From Ostrinia nubilalis (Eukaryota > Arthropoda > Insecta > Lepidoptera > Crambidae), in NCBI RefSeq assembly GCF_963855985.1, contig NC_087095.1, positions 15,572,001 to 15,636,000 of the forward strand: a stretch of DNA of 64,000 bases, written 5' to 3'. Within the stretch, counting starts at the first letter, position 1. Each line of letters starts with the position of its first letter. Shown piece after piece: positions 56,957 through 64,000 of the stretch. A program made the translations under genes and the position numbers. Below the pieces are notes generated by a model, which was given only the letters and a program-made list of their open reading frames with translations, was not told the DNA's origin and searched no databases.

Positions 56957-59900
56957 ATGCTTAACATCCAGAATTACGGTAGCAGTTCAGAGGACGAAGG
57001 GGACAATGACTCAGAGATAGTTAAACAGCACAGCAATGAAAGTATGTTGACGCATTTAAAACCTGTTGATCCTAGTTTATCCGTAGCTAAAACGATGCAG
57101 GTTTGTGCTGCACCTGTGGTGATGCCCACTGTAAGTATTTCATCCCTTATACCAAGGTTAAATGGAGTCTGAAATATTGTAAACAAAGTTGATTTAGATG
57201 TCTATCTATAAGTCCATGCCCTTACTAATGACTTACTATTTACAGAATAATGACGACACAAGAGTGCTAGTACCTGCTAATCAGGAGTTAATGCACAACC
57301 CGAAGTATGAGGAACTCTATGCACCCACATTTGGTCCAGAGAATCCTTTTCAGACCCAACAGATGAAGGCAAATCGAAACATGTTGTCAGGCTTTGTGGA
57401 AAAGGCACATATCAGTGACTTTCAGTTTGAGAACCAGCGGAGAACATTCACAAGTTACGGTTATGCTGTGGATCCTTCTACTGATGGCGATGCTGGTCCA
57501 GCAGATGGTATTGTTGGTATGTGAAAACATAAATCAAGTTTGTATCAGCAGGAATCTATTGAGATATTAGAGGGTTATTGAGAAATTTCTGAATTTGCCT
57601 TCAAAGCAATTTTGACCAGAGGCTTTGGCTAATAGTCGTTAACTTTTCTAATAATTACATATTATGTACTTCTTAATATAATAACTGGAATTTTTTTTTC
57701 TATTTATAATAATTGTGTTTTTTCAAATGATTGATATTTAATTTTGATTCTCATAGAGAACCTATTTAGTACAATTTCTATTTTTTTTTTATTAATAATA
57801 TTTTCAGTGTCAGCAATGGTAGCACCACCACCAGAGTCCGAAGGCAAGTCAGTGTTTGAGACGATAAAGAAAAGGCCACTTGACAAAAAGAAACGGAACA
57901 AGAACGATAACCCTGAGGATGTCACTGGCTTCCTGGGACCTTGGGGAGGATATGTTGGAGAAAAAAGGTATTTGTTAATTAAATTTTTAGTATTTCTCAT
58001 ATTCCTTACCAAATAGATTCCTATAAAATCATACCAAATATACTTTTCATTCTCATTGGAAACATAGCCAGTTGCAATTTGCTCAAAAACTGTTTATTGA
58101 TTTTAAAATTTGATAGAAATATTTCTTAATTTATTTATTTCAGGGTAATGAAACCAGAAGGGGATGAAGCGAAAGAATTAGAAGAAATATTAGCTAAAAG
58201 ACAGAAGAAAGGCAAAGTGGAAGATGACAAGCCTTTGGAGGAGAAATCTATATTCCATTGTAAGTTGAGTTTCTATTTGTTGTTGCTTTTTCTGAAGTCT
58301 AGTTAAAGATAATGCTTTTAGCATTAATTAATTACACATTTTTGTTTCAAAATATTGTGATCCTAAATTGTTTTAAATACAACAATAAAATAGCAAAGCA
58401 GTTTTGTGTTGTTACTACTCGGTAATTTGAATATTAAAATTTTTACATTTTGTAAAGACTAAAAAATCTGTTGTATTGTTATAAAATTATGATATTTGTT
58501 TATGGTGGCTCACCAAGTCTACAACCAGAGTCGTGGCAGTCTGTATTATGTTTACATGCTTGTTATTTGTTTGCAGTGGACAAGGCGTGCGACTACCAGG
58601 GCCGCTCGTGGGTGGAGGCGCCGCGCAGTGAAACTCAGCTGCGGAGCGACACTCCACCAGACAAGTGCTTCCTACCTAAGGTAGGTTACAAGTACAACTA
58701 CGATATTATCTCATATACAAAATTATTTTGTTTATTTAGGCATACCAACAACATTAACCAATTTTATGAGAGAGATATTATTTATTTATTTATTTATATT
58801 AACCGGCAGACAGTGGTGACTGAGTTTGTTGCGGCGCTTCTTCTCAGCAGTTGCCAAATGTTGGTCTCGAAGCGCTGGTAGGGTAAAAAGATTATGAGAC
58901 ATGTAGAGGCTCCTTAAGAGCAAAATATTTGACGATTTGTAAGCACTAATAGTCTATGCAAATAAAAAATTTTTGACTTTTTGACTTTTAGAGTTCTGGG
59001 TGCGTGCTACGGGCACCTGTTATGACGATTGTTAAAACCATTGTAAACTATTGTGTCTCGTTTCTGTTGTTTTCCCATTCGGAAAACCTATGTTTTCCGA
59101 ATGGGAAAACAACACGACTGGGAAAACACGTCGCGACTGTGCGACGCACACTCACTGCGGGCGCGCGTCGCACAGTCGCGACAGCAATATAATTACGCGC
59201 GAGCGACAAGGATGGGTAGCTTGGGGTCATTGGACAAAATTCTACGTGCTCACGGACCAGGCTTTAGACAGATTGGGAAAGGAATATGCTCACATGTTTG
59301 TTCGTCCGTTGCAGGCACACATCCACACGTGGAAGGGGCACACGAAAGGCATCGCGGCGGTGCGGTGGTTCCCCGCCACGGCTCATCTTATGCTCTCAGC
59401 TGGCATGGACTGTAGGGTCAAGGTAATGTTGATATTTATAAATAAATAATAATAAATCTTTGGACAATTTCACACAGCGCCATCTAGCCCCAAAGTAAGC
59501 AACTTAATGCTTGTTATGGGTGCTAGCTTAACGGATATACTTTTTTTTTAAATACATAAATATTATACATAGTCACACCCAGACCAGTCACAGAAATTAA
59601 AATTCATTTCTTTAAACATAATCCCTCAGTAACCGACCGACGACATCGTAAAGGTAGCAGGGAAGCGCTGGATGCAGGCCGCTACCAATCGATCAACGTG
59701 GAAAGCCCTATGGCAGAAATGATGATGAATCCCTCAGTTTACTAATATTCTACCTCGAGTTTAGGTGGGACAGAAAAAGTTGGGAAAAAAGTTTGTTTAA
59801 CAATGAAACCTTATTTCAGTTGTGCCAAGCAAAATAAAGTCAGGGGTAAACTTTTAATCGATTTGCGTCACCTTATTTCGAATATCACACAAAATATGGC

Positions 59901-62470
59901 ACGTTTGTTGTTTATACGAAATACATTTGTTTGTGCAAGCTATCTAGCCTAGCTATACAGGAATGGGGAGTACAAGGGTATCATTAGTCCCGTTAAGTAG
60001 GCAGATAGCCCTTAATCCCAAGATTTGTATCTTTTGTAAGGTACTTAAATAATAAATAAATGTGACTTACAAAATTTCCTTTATTAGAAGAAGCTTTTTT
60101 ATTTCATTGTTATTTTCAGATTTGGGAAGTTTACGGTGACAGACGCTGTATTCGCACATACTTCGGGCACCGGCAGGCTGTTAGAGACGTTAACTTCAAT
60201 AACGCTGGCAATCAGTTCCTTTCAGCTGGTATGTGAACGTTTACATTTTAAAATATTAGTACAGGTCAAATTATTACCTGATGAAAAATAACCAACAATA
60301 ATCATTATAAATTGTAAAACTTTGCTTTAGTTTGCATAGGTAGCCTATGATTATTGGTCGATTCAAACTACTGATGAAATTTCTTAAAAAGTTCGGTAAT
60401 AAATAATTTTTCTGTTAGTTCAGTTTACAATGTGATCATGGCAGTCCTCATTGCCATACAAAATCTACCGAGGGCCGAGTTTTGACAGCCGAATAGAATG
60501 TCTATTAGACTAAGAGCTAGTGAACGCCAGACCTACGTTATTTTATAAAGGCTGAAAGTTTGTCAGCACATGCTCCCAACATAGCTAAGAACCATGGCCA
60601 AACATGAAGTTTGGGTCATGGTGGCTTTGGCAGACAGACGGTACTAAAGGTGTGTAAAATACCAACTTAATTACGTCAAAGTATAAAGGCTGATTTTTTG
60701 ATATTTCCTTCAAAATTTTATTAGAAATGACGTCATTCATTGACAAACACCTACCATGGTGGCAGACCTTTGCCAGACACCTTAAAGTTCATGAAAATGT
60801 AGTCCTACTTACGTCATACTATAAAAGCTGATATTTACATAAAATATTTAAACTATCATTTGATGAAGTTTCCTCATCAGCCAGACACTTCTGATGGTTC
60901 CTTCGCCTTGCCAGACAGCTTTTAGGGTGGCTGAAAGTGCGAACGCGAGGCACCATAAATATTATTTTTTGTACTTTTTCTTAAGTTACTCAAGTAGTTG
61001 AGTCTGTAAATCATCATCTCATGTTGATGAGCTGATGATGGAAGGTAAGTACAACTCCTTAAGGCTTAGGTAATCCCTAATTTTAAAGTGATTACCTCTG
61101 AAAGTTGCCTAGAGTAAAGTTCTTAGCAACATTAGCATTACCTATGTTAATGCTAATGTTGCTAAGAACTTTACTCTAGGCGTTTAGCAACTATTTTGAA
61201 GAGAAAATTTGTGGCATCACATTTTCCGTGTATATAAATTCTAGTAAGGTTTTGGGGGTCCTAATTCAATATAGAATTGTTATAGAATTATTTGATACTA
61301 TAAATTTGATTATACTATGCATAGTAATAGATATATCGTGATGGTTTCGCTGGAAGGATACTCTGCAGCGCAACCACTTTCAATAACAAAATACGGCGAA
61401 ACCTGAGACATAGTTTTTTTTTAAATAGGACTAGAATTTTATAGACATTTCAAAGATTTATTTTAGAAACTTACACTAGTTAAATCAAAAGTAGTTCCGC
61501 CGGGGAGCATGACGTGAATTATCCTACAACTCCTAAGCGTTAAGGAGTTGTACCTTCCATCAACATGGGATGATGACTAGCTGATGCAAACACCCAAATA
61601 ACTTTAGAAACTATACTTATATATACTGGTTAAAGAATTGTCCTCCAACTCCTAAGCCTTAAGGAGTTGTACTTACCTTCCATCATCAGCTCATCAACAT
61701 GAGATGATGATTTACAGACTCAAATACTTGAGTAACTTAAGAAAAAGTACAAAAAACAATATTTATAGTGCCTCGCGTTCGCACTTTCAGCCACCCTAAA
61801 AGCTGTCTGGCAAGGCGAAGGAACCATCAGAAGTGTCTGGCTGATGAGGGAACTTCATCAAATGATAGTTCAAATATTTTATGTAAATATCAGCTTTTAT
61901 AGTATGACGTAAGTAGGACTACATTTTCATGAACTTTAAGGTGTCTGGCTAAGGTCTGCCACCATGGTAGGTGTCTGTCAATGACTGACGTCATTTCTAA
62001 TAACATTTTGAAGGAAATATCAAAAAATCAGCCTTTATACTTTGACGTAATTAAGTTGGTATTTTACACACCTTTAGTACCGTCTGTCTGCCAAAGCCAC
62101 CATGACCCAAACTCCATGTTTGGCCATGGTTCATAGCTATGTTGGGAGCATGCGCTGACAAAGTTTCAGCCTTTATAAAATAACGTAGGTCTGGCGTTCA
62201 CTAGCTCTTAGTCTATATTGACTAGGGTGTCCCCTACTTTTTAAACGGAATTATTCGTTTCAACTACTCAGCTGCTGCCATTTTCTTTTAATAACATTTA
62301 CCTATTTTATTCTAGCGTACGACCGCTACATAAAGCTGTGGGACACGGAGACTGGTGAATGCGTGTCGCGGTTCACGTCGCGCAAAGTGCCGTATTGCGT
62401 AAAGTTCAACCCCGACGCGGACAAACAACATCTCTTTGTAGCCGGCACATCAGATAAGAAGATCATATGC
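56957..62470 (+). CDS. CDC40: Pre-mRNA processing factor 17 (CDC40), 5' part
   Basis: Eight exons are visible: 56957-57130, 57246-57516, 57808-57967, 58144-58259, 58577-58680, 59315-59422, 60120-60228 and 62316-62470, giving 399 codons in frame. The family is about 580 aa, so the last WD repeats lie beyond the window. Diagnostic stretches are YAPTFGPENPFQTQQM, NMLSGFVEKAHISDF, FLGPWGGYVGE, DYQGRSWVEAP, and WD repeats beginning IHTWKGHTKGIAAVRW and YDRYIKLWDTETGEC. PRP17 is a WD40 spliceosome component needed for the second catalytic step. The last exon is followed by two partial copies of itself. Intron 7 holds a 1.7-kb foldback element. Splicing of exon 8 to the next true exon cannot be seen. 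Confidence 0.95.
58795..58985 (+). mobile_element. LINE 3' end in CDC40 intron 5
   Basis: Contains GAGTTTGTTGCGGCGCTTCT and TTTGACGATTTGTAAGCACT and ends in repeated TTTTTGACTT, the typical 3' end of a jockey-group lepidopteran LINE. The tail recurs at 14480-14540. Confidence 0.75.
59126..59266. mobile_element. Palindromic element, family A, copy 4 (left arm lost)
   Basis: The right arm (GATGGGTAGCTTGGGGTCAT to GACCAGGCTTTA) and the core GTCGCGAC palindromes are present. The left arm is replaced by a separate short hairpin, TTTTCCCATTCGGAAAACC and its complement (59078-59117). It ends 48 bp before the CDC40 exon-6 acceptor. Confidence 0.78.
59450..59612 (-). mobile_element. tRNA-derived SINE, headless reversed copy
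   Basis: Reverse complement of the body and tail of the SINE at 12161: GGACAATTTCACACAGCGCC, then TTAATGCTTGTTATGGGTGC and the oligo-T. The tRNA head with A and B boxes is missing. Confidence 0.82.
59640..59725 (+). mobile_element. LINE coding tail fragment
   Basis: Translates TDDIVKVAGKRWMQAATNR and ends WKALWQK followed by TGA and a GATGATGAT tail. It matches the tail at 47400-47460. Confidence 0.72.
60506..62215. mobile_element. 1.7-kb foldback transposon in CDC40 intron 7
   Basis: Inverted arms of about 550-570 bp start TAGACTAAGAGCTAGTGAAC and run back nearly unchanged from the other end, flanked by TAT on both sides (60503-60505, 62216-62218). The interior includes a second palindrome (TAACATTAGC-like stem, 61100-61190) and a repeated segment with AACTCCTAAG and CATCAACATG (61515, 61635). 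No coding frame. Confidence 0.88.
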
Positions 62471-62509
62471 GTGAGTCATCATCAATATCATCATTATTGT
62501 CATCAGGAC

Positions 62510-62638
62510 TAAAATCCGGTCGCCGAGCAGATAGAATTTCGTCCAATGACCCCAAGTTACCCATCCTTAACGCTCGCGCGCAATTATGTTGCTGTCGCGC
62601 TCGCACACTCAATCTATCTGCTCGGCGTCCGGACTTTA
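62510..62638. mobile_element. Palindromic element, family A, copy 5
   Basis: Ends AAATCCGGTCGCCGAGCAGA and TCTGCTCGGCGTCCGGACTT between TA dinucleotides, 40 bp after the CDC40 exon-8 donor. Confidence 0.88.
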
Positions 62639-62759
62639 GGATGCGCGCTATGATAGAGTTTTATCGATGTCAGACGACAAATGTATGGGCTTATCGTCTA
62701 TCACCGATAAAACGGTGCTCGTCCTAGATTAGAAGGTCATAAAGCGTGAGACATACACG

Positions 62760-62876
62760 GGTGAATGCGTGTCGCGGTTCACGTCGCGCAAAGTCCCGTA
62801 TTGCGTCAAGTTCAACCCTGACGCGGACAAACAGCATCTCTTTGTAGCCGGCACTTCAGATAAAAAGATCATATGC
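62760..62876 (+). pseudogene. Partial second copy of CDC40 exon 8 with donor
   Basis: Copies the last 117 nt of exon 8 from GGTGAATGCGTGTCGCGG to ATATGC, the GTGAGT donor and about 40 bp of intron. All six differences in the coding part are synonymous (GTG/GTC, GTA/GTC, CCC/CCT, CAA/CAG, ACA/ACT, AAG/AAA). No acceptor is evident. Confidence 0.9.
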
Positions 62877-62915
62877 GTGAGTCATCATCAATATCATCAT
62901 TGTTGTGATCAGGAC

Positions 62916-63343
62916 TAAAATCCGGTCGCCGAGCAGATAGAATTTCGTCCAATGACCCCAAGCCGTTTAGGCGCGATTGGTCCAATTCGCAATTGATCCA
63001 ATTCGTAATTGGACCAATTCGCTTTTTTCTGCAATAGTAGTAAAAGTTGAATAACCTCCTTATTTCTTTCATTTTGGATATCCTTTTATTTTGGACCAAT
63101 TACGAATTGGACCAATAGCGAATTGGCCCAATAGCGAATTGGACCAATCGCGAATTGGACCAATAGCGAATTGGACCAATCGCGAATTGGACTAATCGCG
63201 AATTTGTGATTTTTTCACGATTGGTCCAATTCGCAATTGGACCGCGCCTAAACGACCCCAAGCTACCCATCCTTAACGCTCGCGCGCAATAAGTTGCTGT
63301 CGCGGTCGCACACTCAATCTATCTGCTCGGCGACCGGACTTTA
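62916..63343. mobile_element. Palindromic element, family A, copy 6, interrupted
   Basis: Same ends as copy 5 and the same position after the copied donor; split by a 291-bp element at 62964-63254. Confidence 0.87.
62964..63254. mobile_element. MITE with 9-bp target duplication and internal tandem repeats
   Basis: Ends CGTTTAGGCGCG / CGCGCCTAAACG. ACCCCAAGC lies on both sides (62955-62963, 63255-63263), compatible with a MULE-like 9-bp duplication. The interior is largely GGACCAATAGCGAATT-type units of about 16 bp in both orientations. Confidence 0.9.
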
Positions 63344-63466
63344 GGATGCACGCTATGATAGAGTTTTGTCGATGATGTCAGACGACAAATGTATGGGCTT
63401 ATCGTCTGACATCGATAAAACGATATAATGGCGCGTATCTTAGGTTAACAGGTCATAAAGCCGTGA

Positions 63467-63540
63467 GAAGTTAAACCCCGACGCGGATAAGCAACATTTC
63501 TTCGTGGCCGGCACCTTATACAAGAAGATTATAATTATGT
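63467..63540 (+). pseudogene. Third, more decayed copy of CDC40 exon 8
   Basis: Starts at GAAGTTAAACCCCGACGCGG and ends near ATTATGT|GTGAGT. Several codons differ synonymously (GAC/GAT, AAA/AAG, TTT/TTC, GTA/GTG, ACA/ACC, ATC/ATT), but others change the residue and the frame near the end is altered. Confidence 0.8.
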
Positions 63541-64000
63541 GTGAGTTTTTACCATCATCAGGTCATGTTGTCTGCACTGCAAAAGCACGACTTTCTAATT
63601 TATCAAAGGCAAGTATAAGATTTGGCCTACACTCCTCAGGCTGGGGGACCACAGACGGGTTTAAGAGGCCTGTTGTTCGAATATTTTATTATTCCTTTGT
63701 TACCTCTTATAACGTCCACGGAACCGCACAGTATAGGAATGTCATACTATCATCCATTAGATAATTGCTCTATTAAACATAAATAATTCTAACAAAAAGG
63801 ATATAATATAACTACGGCTAAAGTACGAACCGTTCGTCGTTATGACAGGCAGAGGATAGGTGAAAGCGGGCTAACATGCTTTGTAGCACTTCTAAGAGGA
63901 GGCCTTACGTCCACCAGCAATGGACTGTTATTGGCTAAAATGATGATGTCTGCCTGAATTCAGGTAGACGATAACGGGCATAGTTAGAATAATTGTTTTG
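63541..64000. other. CDC40 intron continuation
   Basis: No further CDC40 exon is recognised. Around 63840-63945 a LINE-type 3' tail is seen (GGAGGCCTTACGTCCACCAG, then GATGATG). Confidence 0.5.

Overview
This is about 64 kb of an insect nuclear genome, very probably from a moth or butterfly. The coding genes are intron-containing and insect-like, and the V-ATPase F protein is typical of insects. Introns and intergenic DNA are AT-rich and full of short inverted-repeat transposons, tRNA-derived SINEs, decayed LINEs, and the (ACAG)n- and (AGTC)n-tailed repeats common in Lepidoptera. The species assignment is inference.

Layout. (1) 1974-3362, minus: one-exon protein with an NRF1-like region, a zinc finger and a SUMO-interaction-like motif. 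(2) 4795-22704, plus: complete 14-exon TBC1D5, a Rab-GAP/retromer regulator of 535 aa. (3) 26575-28680, plus: VPS51, a GARP/EARP tethering subunit. (4) 30641-39114, minus: a 2376-aa, seven-finger C2H2/AT-hook nuclear protein. (5) 40250-40748, plus: a small basic protein sharing a C-terminal tail with gene 4. (6) 49822-54464, plus: secreted alpha-carbonic anhydrase. (7) 55486-56600, minus: V-ATPase subunit F. (8) 56957 to the window end, plus: splicing factor CDC40/PRP17, head to head with gene 7 and cut off by the window edge. TBC1D5, VPS51 and the V-ATPase all act on endosomal or Golgi traffic, but nothing shows that they are co-regulated.

The most unusual region is the TBC1D5 locus, with an echo in CDC40. 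Several exons are followed by tandem, mostly 5'-truncated copies of the exon that keep its 5' splice site. Differences between real exon and copy fall largely at third codon positions: 7 of 7 are synonymous for TBC1D5 exon 10 and 6 of 6 for CDC40 exon 8. Several copies sit beside one family of palindromic TA-flanked elements. TBC1D5 also carries a satellite that starts at a GC splice donor, a higher-order 240-bp repeat, a truncated LTR element inserted in that satellite, a transposon nested in another, and a cluster of TGACGTCA palindromes just after splice donors. Haplotype mis-assembly is the main mundane explanation and should be excluded first.
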